The notes beneath the pieces are model-generated. The model was not told the origin of the DNA and made no database searches. It was given only the letters and a program-made list of their open reading frames with translations. 64,000 nucleotides of DNA from a bacterium (GTDB lineage: Bacteria; Electryoneota; RPQS01), in assembly GCA_013360195.1 (NCBI GenBank), contig JABWCQ010000002.1, positions 312,932-376,931 of the forward strand, read 5' to 3'. The translations under genes were made by a program, and so were the position numbers. This document shows positions 38,245 through 47,080 of this stretch, piece after piece. Numbering within the stretch: the first letter of the stretch is position 1; each line of letters starts with the position of its first letter.

Positions 38245-41200
38245 TCAACGACGCTCAAAAGCGCGGGGAATTCGGCTAAACATCGTGTTCACAAGTCTGG
38301 ACGCAGGCGTATCGAACGCACCGCTCAATTCACTAACTCGATAGAACCTTTGCGGGATAAGTTGACTAGCTTGGTCAAGATAGAAGGTGTCGCTGACTTC
38401 GGCAATTGGTTCAAAACTCTCGGACAATGAGGAAGCCGCGAAGACTTGATAACGAGCGTCTGGCAAACCTGATGGTGTCCAATGCAAACTAATCACCGCG
38501 CCTGGTTTGACGACCAGGTCGCGAACCGGGCGACCTGTTACAGTCATGTCAGTAATTCGAATATCGCCAAGATGCCAGTACGAATCACCGTAGTAGATGA
38601 ACTTTAATACCACCTGCTCAAGACCTGCGATTTCTTTCAGGTTGTCTTCACTTATTACTTCAGAAGCAATTGGCCCTTCGCTTCTCCGCCATATTAAGAT
38701 TGGGAACGAGTTCCCGCAATCGACGCTTGCAACTATCCGGGCAATGACCATGTCGCGCGCATTCGTGCCCTCGATGCTTGACTCAAACTCGAGGCACGGA
38801 TTCTCAATTTCGGATAGGTTCAATGGAACAGAGATATAGGAACTCGTTTTTGCCGATCCATTCGCAATCAGGACGATTGATTTTCGTCCAGTCTCCGTTC
38901 CAACAATAGACACTGTACCGTTTGCACCTCGTCTCTTCATCCATTGTATGGACTCGGATTCCGGAATCACGGATACCATTCTCTCCGCAGAGTTCTCGAC
39001 GATTACTGTAAACTCATCTGTTAATGCAGTGTTCTGCGGCTCTGAACGATCCACGGCACGTAACCTGTAAGAAATTGTTGATCCGGGCGTCTGTACCGGA
39101 ATGTAGCATACATACCCGTCCAATTCTTCCTGCATTGGAACAGTATGCAGAGCACCGCCGCCAACCCTATAGTCGCAGGCGACAAGCTCCAGATCGCTCT
39201 CATCCTGGACATCGGCAAAAACTGGTATTGGTAAATTGTAATTTTGCCATATTCCAACTGGGACGTGTGTTATATAAGGAGGATTTAGGTCGTGCAAAAC
39301 AGGGATTCCAAACCATTCGAGAATCTGGCGGACGAGGTGAACTCGTGTAGAGGGAGCATCGCCATCGTGAAGAGCGCCAAGTTCAACTGAACAACCAACA
39401 GTTCGAAATCCATCTCCGGAATTTGCAATAGCGACTGAGTACTCGGCGCCATTTCGAGAGTTGCGCAAAATCTCGAATGCAGACCCAATCGGCCTTATCC
39501 GGTCAATGAAACTGTTTTCTCCTCCGTAATTAAACTGCATATTCTCAGTGAATCTGCCTCGAATCCCGGAACAAGGGCCCGCATCTCCAGAACCGTCGGA
39601 AACACCTTCAATTCCAAAGTACGGGTGCAGTGAATTTTCATGATCAAAAGCCCAGACGTCACCGCCTTCCCAATAGCAGGCACCGCCGTCATGTAAATAA
39701 TCTGCAATTCGATCCGCGGCCTGACTTGGAAGGGGTTCCTGGTTTGGATGCACTCCACAAAAGATCCAAATCGAACCATAACGGGAAAGGTCTGGGGGTA
39801 TCTGAGCAGATGTTTCGTACTCGATTCCCAATACCTGCAATGCTCCTTGAATTCCTGCCAATTGTTGCGGCTGCGAGTCCAGGACATACAAGAGTACTGG
39901 GACCCTTCCTATTCGGAAATGCCCCCAAATATTCTGGTCGGGAAAGTTCGTTCCAGTCAAGACTGCATTGTACTCGAACGCGTAACCGCGTGGAGTTGCA
40001 GAGTCACTGGAAAAGGAGAACTGTACGCTTACGCTGTCGGATTCTGCAACTGAATCAGTCGACCAACGCGTTTCCTGAATGTGCAGAAACTGATGGTCAG
40101 GCATGCAGTCTACGACTGGCTGCCGCAATACTTCATCACCTATGTTCTTTAGTTGAATTGACAAACCAATCGTCTCGCCAGCTTCCGGCAACATGTCACC
40201 ATCGCCTGACAATTCGACGAGTCGCTGCCATATGACTTCGATTTCCGGCGCCTCAATTACGCTTCGCTGATTTCCAATATAGGAGTTTCGCTCACCCTGT
40301 TCTGCCCATACCTGAAGAACCGCAACTGTGCCATTTGCTGCAGTCGTTGATACTGAGTAGTTTCCTGTCATTTCAAGCCAATCTTCGCTGTGTGCCTCTA
40401 TCACTGGTAAATCAAGATACCCGGGATTAAGCGACAGGGCATCAGAAGAGCATTCAATCCGCAATCGCCCGGCTTCCGACGCGACCGTACCGGCGTTTCT
40501 AACAAGCACACGGAATGTACCACTATCTGCGGGGTCGAGCATACCGTCCAGATCCCCGACTGACTCTTCAAAGTCGATTGATTGAAGCTGGAGAATTGCC
40601 CCAGCGACAGGTACGACAGACACGTTGCGTTGAATCGGTACAAGGTTCAGTCCGCGGACCGTTACTGTCCATTGACGTTCGCCTGAATCCGGCAACGGTA
40701 CGAGGGCAAAACCGTCGCCGTCAGTGTAGCTGATTTGTGGATTCGCGTCAGGCCGGGTTAGAATAACTTCTGCATCCGGAACACCCTGCCCGTCATAGCG
40801 AATTGTCACGGGTATATGAGCAGTTCCAATTGGAAGCACATCCGGAATCGATGCCTCAACAGTGACCGGACTGGCAGTGAAGGGTCGCAACGACGGATCA
40901 CCCAGGAGAGCGAACTGCTGTATCGTTTCTTCAGTTAATCCACCGGGTGATTGTGGAAAGAATTGTGCGCACCGAAGCTTGCCATAGTCCAGGGCCATGC
41001 CGATGCTGGTATAATCATGCTCAAAGATAGCCTCCAGCGTTGCCAGGCCAATCGTATCACTGTAGAAGAATGCTGTGCTTTCAGTTGCGCCAATATAACA
41101 AAGGGCTCCAGCATCCTGAAGCTCCAAAGTCCAGTCTTCTGCAATGCAATTCTGACCTTCGTCAAAGTCTGCTGTCGCACAGGCAACCGAAATGACAATT

Positions 41201-42540
41201 CCCTGCCGACTAGTCTGCAGCTGCGGCAGTGTACTGGAGGTGAAGTGAGGAGAGACTGATGACCAGGAGTTTGGGTTACCGTGGCCAATGTAAAATGTCC
41301 AAAGTGGCTGTGCATTCAAGGAAGCAAGCAAGAGCGGCAACGCACCGGTTTGCGGTTGCTGCAACGACGTCGGATTCAAGCCTGCGCTTTGAAACACTTC
41401 GCGAACTTGTTGTCCGTGCAGGGGATCCAACGCGACCGAGCTTGAAAACACCGTGGCTTCTGCCGTCTCCCCAAGTTGCGCATCCCTCTCATAAGCGAGT
41501 GCACGAGAAATCCATCGTTCAAGTTGACTCGGAGAGTCTACAGGCAGACGGCCTATAGACAAATCAGGTAGGAAGTCGTCGTTGGTCAGACAACTATAAG
41601 GGTGATCCGTCAAGCTCGAACCAACACCAAAGAAGGCCGGTATTAACTCATAATCGCCTATCAATAGAACAAATTCGGGGGGCGTCTCGGATGCGTCGAA
41701 ACGCTGCTGCAAGTAAGACTTTAGCGATTGGGGCGAACTCGCGATATCCGGATAAATGACAACCTCAGCCGTTATACCGCATTCATACTTGAACCCCAGC
41801 CACTCCTGCAATCCTTCGACGAACTCAGGATGAGTTATAACCAACAGTCGTGGTTCATCAACTTGCGTCGGTGGATTGGCACGTCGCTGGAATTCGACAA
41901 TGTCAGAAACTAGTCTTGATTCAAAGCTTGACTGAGAAGGCTCGGAATCCAAACTCTGATTTCCTGGAATCGTCACTCTGAAGACGAGCGTGTCGCTCAC
42001 GTAAAGTGATCGCGAAGCACCGGAGTATTTAACTGGACAAATTCGTAACAGTGTCAATTCTGTCCCGGCTACTTTACCGGTCTGAACAATTTCTACTATC
42101 TCGTCCGGATAATATGAGGACCGTTCATAATATTCATGTATTGGTACATACGTGTGACTTGAATGCACGGATCTGTCAAGTGGCTGCGGCACTGGAAGCG
42201 GCGGTGCTACCGTGACTGTTCTTCCGACTTCGCGAATTAGTTCAAATCCTGCGGAAGACACATTGGCTGGAACCCAAAGCGAAACCGCTGGCAAATCGGG
42301 TGCACCCGGTAGGTTGTAGGAACTTAACCCTCGACACGAAACATGTGACCAATACGAATTTGCGAGCAGAACCGTATCAATTTGAACACGAGGCACTGCA
42401 ATGACTAGCAGCCATTCGTTCCTGCTGAGTTGACTCCAGGAAACGGTTTTCGCATCGGTGGATTGCACGGCCGAATTCACAACTGTTGGCAGCAGAGCGA
42501 ATTGCAGTAGAAGAAAAAGTGCGACATTCCGTTTCAACAT
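38245..42540 (-). CDS. secreted gingipain-like C25 cysteine peptidase, divergent paralogue
   Basis: 1431 residues from ATG 42540, preceded by TTGAGG; a longer in-frame start at 42600 lacks support. Signal peptide at 1-23. C25 domain about 230-560 with His420 (FYIGHGNPNSW) and Cys454 (SVACATADF), a canonical gingipain-like dyad. Then CARDB-like beta domains (about 600-830), a Rossmann/GATase1-like segment (about 835-1030; LYVLDSQPQQL, GGACYWEGGDVWAFD) and beta modules. It ends in a fibronectin-like segment (VISLHWTPSG ... YQVFAASS) and a basic tail, without the YPNPF tail. It is less similar to the tandem pair than they are to each other. Probably extracellular endopeptidase. Confidence 0.88.
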   Translation of the reverse strand: MLKRNVALFLLLQFALLPTVVNSAVQSTDAKTVSWSQLSRNEWLLVIAVPRVQIDTVLLANSYWSHVSCRGLSSYNLPGAPDLPAVSLWVPANVSSAGFELIREVGRTVTVAPPLPVPQPLDRSVHSSHTYVPIHEYYERSSYYPDEIVEIVQTGKVAGTELTLLRICPVKYSGASRSLYVSDTLVFRVTIPGNQSLDSEPSQSSFESRLVSDIVEFQRRANPPTQVDEPRLLVITHPEFVEGLQEWLGFKYECGITAEVVIYPDIASSPQSLKSYLQQRFDASETPPEFVLLIGDYELIPAFFGVGSSLTDHPYSCLTNDDFLPDLSIGRLPVDSPSQLERWISRALAYERDAQLGETAEATVFSSSVALDPLHGQQVREVFQSAGLNPTSLQQPQTGALPLLLASLNAQPLWTFYIGHGNPNSWSSVSPHFTSSTLPQLQTSRQGIVISVACATADFDEGQNCIAEDWTLELQDAGALCYIGATESTAFFYSDTIGLATLEAIFEHDYTSIGMALDYGKLRCAQFFPQSPGGLTEETIQQFALLGDPSLRPFTASPVTVEASIPDVLPIGTAHIPVTIRYDGQGVPDAEVILTRPDANPQISYTDGDGFALVPLPDSGERQWTVTVRGLNLVPIQRNVSVVPVAGAILQLQSIDFEESVGDLDGMLDPADSGTFRVLVRNAGTVASEAGRLRIECSSDALSLNPGYLDLPVIEAHSEDWLEMTGNYSVSTTAANGTVAVLQVWAEQGERNSYIGNQRSVIEAPEIEVIWQRLVELSGDGDMLPEAGETIGLSIQLKNIGDEVLRQPVVDCMPDHQFLHIQETRWSTDSVAESDSVSVQFSFSSDSATPRGYAFEYNAVLTGTNFPDQNIWGHFRIGRVPVLLYVLDSQPQQLAGIQGALQVLGIEYETSAQIPPDLSRYGSIWIFCGVHPNQEPLPSQAADRIADYLHDGGACYWEGGDVWAFDHENSLHPYFGIEGVSDGSGDAGPCSGIRGRFTENMQFNYGGENSFIDRIRPIGSAFEILRNSRNGAEYSVAIANSGDGFRTVGCSVELGALHDGDAPSTRVHLVRQILEWFGIPVLHDLNPPYITHVPVGIWQNYNLPIPVFADVQDESDLELVACDYRVGGGALHTVPMQEELDGYVCYIPVQTPGSTISYRLRAVDRSEPQNTALTDEFTVIVENSAERMVSVIPESESIQWMKRRGANGTVSIVGTETGRKSIVLIANGSAKTSSYISVPLNLSEIENPCLEFESSIEGTNARDMVIARIVASVDCGNSFPILIWRRSEGPIASEVISEDNLKEIAGLEQVVLKFIYYGDSYWHLGDIRITDMTVTGRPVRDLVVKPGAVISLHWTPSGLPDARYQVFAASSLSESFEPIAEVSDTFYLDQASQLIPQRFYRVSELSGAFDTPASRLVNTMFSRIPRAFERR

Positions 42541-42600
42541 TACAACCTCAACCGACTTGATTCTGGTGTTCAACGTGTAATTAGCAAACGCCGAGCCCAC

Positions 42601-42634
42601 AAATATAAAAGGCTCACAGCGGTTGCTGTAAGCC
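42601..42634 (-). terminator. terminator of the gamma-CA/csp unit
   Basis: A 10-bp stem GGCTCACAGC (42611-42620) / GCTGTAAGCC (42625-42634), which contains one G-T wobble when read on the minus strand, loop of 4, followed by TTTTATATTT. Confidence 0.75.
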
Positions 42635-42660
42635 CTGGCGTTAATACCTGGCGTTTGGAA

Positions 42661-42909
42661 TCAAGACAGTACTTCGACGTGAAAAGCCTGCTCACCCTTC
42701 GGCCCGGCCACTGCTTCATACTTTACTTTGTCGCCCGGTTCAAGTACGCGGTAGCCTCGGCCTTTGATTGAAGAATAGTGAACAAACACTTCAGCTCCGC
42801 TCGAAGATTCTATGAAACCAAAGCCCTTCTTCTGAGAGAACCATTTGACCACACCTGTGTCGGTCGTACTGTGAGTCTCAGTTGACTTCGCTCTAAACGA
42901 ATTGATCAT
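42661..42909 (-). CDS. cold-shock domain protein (CspA family)
   Basis: 82 residues. A 17-residue N-terminal extension, then the OB-fold with RNP1-like KGFGFIES and RNP2-like VFVHYSSI. Typical CspA proteins are about 65-70 residues. It binds single-stranded RNA/DNA and melts RNA structure. The ATG is 9 bp after the gamma-carbonic-anhydrase gene, and a terminator follows, so the two form a transcription unit. An internal start nearer the OB fold cannot be excluded. Confidence 0.92.
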   Translation of the reverse strand: MINSFRAKSTETHSTTDTGVVKWFSQKKGFGFIESSSGAEVFVHYSSIKGRGYRVLEPGDKVKYEAVAGPKGEQAFHVEVLS

Positions 42910-42918
42910 CGTTGATGT

Positions 42919-43467
42919 CTACCTCGGTAGCCAGTCCTTGGGAATCTCCGCGGCCTGACCTGTATAATGAAGCCTATAGTGGACATACCGAGCAGCCGTA
43001 TCTAAGAGACTCTGCTGCTCATCCACACTCAAATCTCGCTTTTTCCGTGCGGGCACCCCCGCCCAGAGTTCACCTGCCGGAACTCTAGATCCTTCGAGAA
43101 CGACCGCACCAGCGGCAATAAGGGATCGTTCTCCCACAATTGCAAGGTCAAGGACTCGGGCACCAATTCCGATCAGGCAACCGGATCGCAATGTACATCC
43201 ATGCACTACCGCAGCATGCCCGATTGAAACCTCGTCTTCAACCAGAAGAGGAGCAGTCCCAATCGTTACATGGCAAACTGCTCCGTCTTGCACATTCGTA
43301 CGATTTCCAATACGAATCCAGTTCACGTCTCCTCTTATTACCGCCCCGAACCAAATCGAAGACTCACTACCAATCTGAACATCACCAACAATGACTGATG
43401 TTGGCGATATCCAACTGTTCTCATGTATGACTGGATTTTTGCCCTGATAGGGCAGAATCAATGCCAA
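42919..43467 (-). CDS. gamma carbonic anhydrase-like left-handed beta-helix protein
   Basis: 182 residues, usual for the YrdA/PaaY/CaiE group. Hexapeptide repeats from about 15 to 130 (ISPTSVIVGDVQIG, SIWFGAVIRGDVNWIRIG, NVQDGAVCHV). Metal-ligand histidines are in CHVT and IGHAAVVHGC. The C-terminal helix AARYVHYRLHY is typical. The family binds zinc or iron; many members have no proven carbonic anhydrase activity. The start is TTG 43467 with GGTGG upstream. It is co-transcribed with the cold-shock gene. Confidence 0.88.
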   Translation of the reverse strand: MALILPYQGKNPVIHENSWISPTSVIVGDVQIGSESSIWFGAVIRGDVNWIRIGNRTNVQDGAVCHVTIGTAPLLVEDEVSIGHAAVVHGCTLRSGCLIGIGARVLDLAIVGERSLIAAGAVVLEGSRVPAGELWAGVPARKKRDLSVDEQQSLLDTAARYVHYRLHYTGQAAEIPKDWLPR

Positions 43468-43804
43468 TTCACCACCATACTATTTTCCCTGAATTGTCGA
43501 GTCCGGCCCATCGCGCGAACGAGCCGGACTCATTAGTCGGAACCGCAGTCATTCTGTCAATTCTTACGCCGACACGGACCAGAAGGTTTCCAGAAGACAG
43601 CGGATTTTTGTTTGAGTTTCGACCTACAATGTTGCAAGATTCCAGCCTGCAACATATGTGCAATAATTTCAATAATTTATTGCTAAAGAAATTGACTAAA
43701 GAAGTGGGTAGTGTGAGAATATACGCCAAAACAACCAACGCTTGTTTGAAATGTCCCCGCTGTTGTGTATCTTGAGCCAAGTGTCAAACAACTAACGTGT
43801 TTAA
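43468..43804. other. divergent intergenic region with inverted repeat
   Basis: 337 bp between the gamma-CA gene (minus) and the small membrane protein gene (plus). It holds the inverted repeat at 43499-43531 and an AT-rich core (43655-43700). ORFs on both strands here look like chance frames; I see no RNA gene. Confidence 0.5.
43499..43531. repeat. 9-bp inverted repeat upstream of the gamma-CA gene
   Basis: GAGTCCGGC (43499-43507) and GCCGGACTC (43523-43531) are perfect inverted copies around 15 nt. It starts 32 bp upstream of the TTG start. It could be a 5'-UTR hairpin or an operator; no T run follows, so a terminator is unlikely. Confidence 0.6.
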
Positions 43805-44344
43805 ATGAGTCCTGTTATCAAGTTCTGGATCGCATCTACAATCACACTCTTTATCCTATCCTACTGGCCATTCCGTGAGTCTATGGTTCCTGGCGACACG
43901 TCTTCAGACTTGGTCCAGACGACTGAGGCTAAGCTGATAGATTACTTTTGCTTAGGTCAATCTTCTGGATCGGGTCGGGCTAGCAATCCAAAAGCTTGGG
44001 AAGAAGCGCTTGACATAAAGATCAAGATTCGGGAGTCTGCCGGGGAAGCTGCTGGAGACATAAAATTGCCACGAGAGCAATCTGACAAATTGACTGGTTT
44101 GACGAAGGGACAAGGAGTTTTCCATTCCGTGAACAGCGAGGACCATTTCGTCTATCGATCTGCCCAAGGGCGTGACTGGTATCTCGTGATCACCAAGTCA
44201 AACTCATCATTGCGTCAAGACTCGGGGAATACCGGTGAGCGCAAACCGAGTCCATTGGCATTGTCGATCGGGTTTGCCTTGATCGGCGGTGCAATCATGT
44301 CATTGTTGGCCCGGGTGGCGTTTCGACCACACCCTTCAAGCTGA
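43805..44344 (+). CDS. hypothetical protein with two membrane helices
   Basis: 179 residues. One helix at about 5-20 (FWIASTITLFILSYWPF), a polar 125-residue domain with a repeated R/K/E-rich middle (ALDIKIKIRESAGEAAGDIK) and the segment HFVYRSAQGRDWYLVIT, then a second helix at about 151-172 (LALSIGFALIGGAIMSLLA) and a short tail. The soluble part would lie outside the inner membrane. I do not recognise the family. Neighbours do not clarify it: carbonic-anhydrase-like gene upstream (divergent), glycosyltransferase downstream (convergent). It has its own terminator. Confidence 0.7.
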   Translation: MSPVIKFWIASTITLFILSYWPFRESMVPGDTSSDLVQTTEAKLIDYFCLGQSSGSGRASNPKAWEEALDIKIKIRESAGEAAGDIKLPREQSDKLTGLTKGQGVFHSVNSEDHFVYRSAQGRDWYLVITKSNSSLRQDSGNTGERKPSPLALSIGFALIGGAIMSLLARVAFRPHPSS

Positions 44345-44370
44345 AAAAACGCCTCGCACGACATCGATAT

Positions 44371-44400
44371 GGCCGTGCGTCTGCACGGTCATCTTTTTTT
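44371..44400 (+). terminator. terminator of the gene at 43805, overlapping a convergent gene end
   Basis: Stem GGCCGTGC (44371-44378) / GCACGGTC (44383-44390) with one wobble, loop GTCT, followed by ATCTTTTTTT. It extends over the stop of the glycosyltransferase gene (44389). Confidence 0.8.
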
Positions 44401-45588
44401 GCAACCCAATGCAAATTCATATGCTCTAAGAAGTTGAGTCGTGCTCTTTTCCCATGAAAGATCTTCTTTCAACCTTCGCGATCCAAACTCGCCCATTTCT
44501 TTCCGCATGACCGGATTATCCAGCAAGTCGACAATCTTGCGGGCAAAGTCCTCCTCATCATTGTCAATTGCGTACACTGCGGCCTGACGGGCGGAAAACT
44601 CGGATTCGGTCAGTCTGAATGAAACGATAGGTTTTCCCATTGCCATGTATTCAAGAATCTTGTTCATGGTGCAATGTGTATTCAACGGGTTTATTGGGTC
44701 AGGTGCAACACAAACATCGGCAGAGGAAAGGACTTCGCGAACAGTCTCATTTGACACACGGCCGGCAAACTCAACAAAGTCCGTGATACCGAGCGACAAT
44801 GCAAGGTCTTTCAGCACTTGAAGATTCTCGCCACCGCCCATCAACAAGAAATGGATATCTGTTCTTTTCCACTTCTGAGTGATAATGTGTATACTTCGTA
44901 ACAGATAGTCAAGACCGTCTTGTGCGCCCATCGTGCCAAGGTACGCGGCAAGATATGACCGGCTGCGTCTGTAAGCAGGATTTGCGGGCAAAGGAGCGAA
45001 TTTCTTCAGATCAGGTGAGCTTCGCACGACAAAAACTTGATTGTCAGACAGTTTACCCCGTTCAAGCGCGATTTTACGATAGGATTCGTTTGTGGACAAC
45101 ACGACATTTGCAGTCTTGTAAGTCCAGAACTCTAATTTCCGCAGTATTTTGAGAAGAATACCTCCGCGCGCGGGAAATTTGGACTCGAATGTTTCTGGAG
45201 ACAAGTCGTGTTGATCGAACAGAAACTTCACTCCAAAGATCTTGAACGGAAGGGAAACAATGAAGAACAAGTCAGGCGGATTGCAGGCGTGAATAATTTC
45301 GAATCCCCGCCTGAAATACACGTAGCATGAGTAGACGAACGTCCAAAGCATTGCCCATGAGTACTCCCACAGATAACCAATTGCTCGGTTTGCGGTGTAA
45401 GGCATCGGATAGCGGTAGATAAATACGCCGTCAATTATTTCAAACGCCTTCTTGTCCACCATTTGCGGACAGATTACGCTTACCTGGTAGCCGGCCCTGG
45501 CAAGCGCGAGTGATTCTTGCCAGACCCTGCGATCAAACGGAACGGAGAGGTTCTCTACTAAGATAAGGACCTTACCAGCAAATGCCAT
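44389..45588 (-). CDS. glycosyltransferase family 4 (GT-B, WbuB-like)
   Basis: 399 residues. N-terminal acceptor domain beginning VLILVENLSVPFDRRVWQES, typical of WbuB/WcaI-like GT4 enzymes, with FDQHDLSPETF (about 128-138). The C-terminal donor domain has YLGTMGAQDGLDYLL, and the nucleotide-sugar motif ILEYMAMGKPIVSF with upstream Glu-7-Glu pattern around 315-330. It likely adds a sugar to a lipid-linked surface polysaccharide. Its start lies 17 bp inside the end of the nucleotide-sugar dehydrogenase gene, so the pair is translated together. GGAG precedes the ATG. Confidence 0.92.
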   Translation of the reverse strand: MAFAGKVLILVENLSVPFDRRVWQESLALARAGYQVSVICPQMVDKKAFEIIDGVFIYRYPMPYTANRAIGYLWEYSWAMLWTFVYSCYVYFRRGFEIIHACNPPDLFFIVSLPFKIFGVKFLFDQHDLSPETFESKFPARGGILLKILRKLEFWTYKTANVVLSTNESYRKIALERGKLSDNQVFVVRSSPDLKKFAPLPANPAYRRSRSYLAAYLGTMGAQDGLDYLLRSIHIITQKWKRTDIHFLLMGGGENLQVLKDLALSLGITDFVEFAGRVSNETVREVLSSADVCVAPDPINPLNTHCTMNKILEYMAMGKPIVSFRLTESEFSARQAAVYAIDNDEEDFARKIVDLLDNPVMRKEMGEFGSRRLKEDLSWEKSTTQLLRAYEFALGCKKR

Positions 45589-46885
45589 GATACTCCGCGT
45601 GAATCATGTGGGCATCAGGGACGCGAGCAAGGTCGAAGACAATCTGCTGACGAGTCAGCTTCTTAAGGACAGGATAGAATTCAGTATCGCGATAGGTCAC
45701 AAGCACAACCTCAGAGTGCGCCGCAATGTCATCCACGCTCTCCACGAGTAATTCTGCGAGGTGTGGGATCGCCGATTCAATATACGCTTTGTTCGACCCG
45801 ACAAGGCGCGCAAGTGAAACATTGCGGTCAAAAATCTTTATATTGTACCCTTTCCCAAGCAACGTTTCAACCAGTTCGACGACAGGACTCTCGCGCATAT
45901 CATCGGTACCTTCCTTGAACGCAAGACCGAGGACACCAATCTTCTTCTTGCCAAATGCCTGAATTGACTTTACCGCACGCTTCACACTTTCTTCATTCGA
46001 TTCCATCAATGAGAAAAGCAACGGCGTTGAAAGATTGTTCTGCTTAGCGCAAGCCGATAGCGCCCGGACATCCTTAGGCAAACAGGATCCACCGAAAGCG
46101 AAGCCAGGCTTTAAGTAGTAAGGTGACAGATTGAGTTTGGTATCGGAACAGAAAATCTCCATGACTCGATGACTGTCAATACCCACTGACTTGGCGATAG
46201 CGCCGATTTCGTTTCCGAAAACCACTTTCACGGCGTGGAAGGAGTTGTCGGCGTACTTGACAAGTTCCGCTTCCTCTATCTTCGTCGTATGAAACGGACC
46301 GGGCAAACCCTTGTACAATTCAGCCACGATTGCAGCAGCTGCTTCACGCTCTGCTCCAATGACGGTTTTGGGCGGACCAAAAAAGTCCGATACAGCCGAA
46401 CCTTCACGAAGGAATTCTGGATTGTATGCGATTTGAAATCCATTTCCCTCGGACTTACCGGAGTGCTGCTCGAGCCTTGGCAGAAGTTCCCGCCGAGTAG
46501 TCCCGGGCAACAGCGTGCTTCTAATAATTACGGTGTGCAGGCGATCAAGGCCTTTAATCGCGTCACCGATTTGCTCGCATACACGGCGCGCATATTCTGT
46601 ATTCAATGCGCCCGATGGCAATGACGGAGTACCGACACAAACTAATGAAACATCGGTATTCTTGATAGCTTCCTCTATTGAGGTTGTCGCATTCAAGCGA
46701 CCTGCTGATCGATGTTTGGCGATGAGTTCCGGCAATTCCTTTTCGACAATAGGACTCTTGCCCTCAAGAAGGAATTTGACTTTAGTCGAATCTACATCAA
46801 TGCCCCATACTTCGTGCCCCGATTCACACAGACATGCGGCCGACACGCAACCGACATAACCTAATCCAAAGACGCTGATTCTCAT
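45572..46885 (-). CDS. UDP-glucose/GDP-mannose 6-dehydrogenase family protein
   Basis: 437 residues from ATG 46885 (RISVFGLGYVGCVSAACL, NAD-binding GxGxxG). The central motif NPEFLREGSAVSDFF and the catalytic Cys in GFAFGGSCLPKDVRAL are conserved; C-terminal UDP/GDP-binding domain from about 305. FLREGSAVxDF with FGPPKTVIGA looks closer to the GDP-mannose (AlgD) branch, but UDP-sugar use is possible. It makes a sugar acid (uronate) for surface polysaccharide by two-step NAD+ oxidation. It overlaps the GT4 gene downstream by 17 bp. An in-frame start 22 codons upstream (46951) is less likely. Confidence 0.92.
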   Translation of the reverse strand: MRISVFGLGYVGCVSAACLCESGHEVWGIDVDSTKVKFLLEGKSPIVEKELPELIAKHRSAGRLNATTSIEEAIKNTDVSLVCVGTPSLPSGALNTEYARRVCEQIGDAIKGLDRLHTVIIRSTLLPGTTRRELLPRLEQHSGKSEGNGFQIAYNPEFLREGSAVSDFFGPPKTVIGAEREAAAAIVAELYKGLPGPFHTTKIEEAELVKYADNSFHAVKVVFGNEIGAIAKSVGIDSHRVMEIFCSDTKLNLSPYYLKPGFAFGGSCLPKDVRALSACAKQNNLSTPLLFSLMESNEESVKRAVKSIQAFGKKKIGVLGLAFKEGTDDMRESPVVELVETLLGKGYNIKIFDRNVSLARLVGSNKAYIESAIPHLAELLVESVDDIAAHSEVVLVTYRDTEFYPVLKKLTRQQIVFDLARVPDAHMIHAEYHGICW

Positions 46886-47080
46886 ATTATTGTATTTTAA
46901 ATGTATGCGTAGAATGCTGTTTATTTTAGCGAAATTCAAGCAGAACTGCAAACTCTACAAGCTCTTGCGCAAAGCCTGCGCCAGCCCAGAACTCAAGCGG
47001 GAATATTATACGAATGTTCAAGCTTATCGACTTGAAATTTCAATACTTTCAGTGTAACTTTGAAAACAGGAGGAAATGCA

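Noticed and set aside
43469-43780. overlapping 103-codon frames on both strands in the intergenic region
   Set aside because: No start context and no recognisable sequence; both strands open by chance in an AT-rich stretch.
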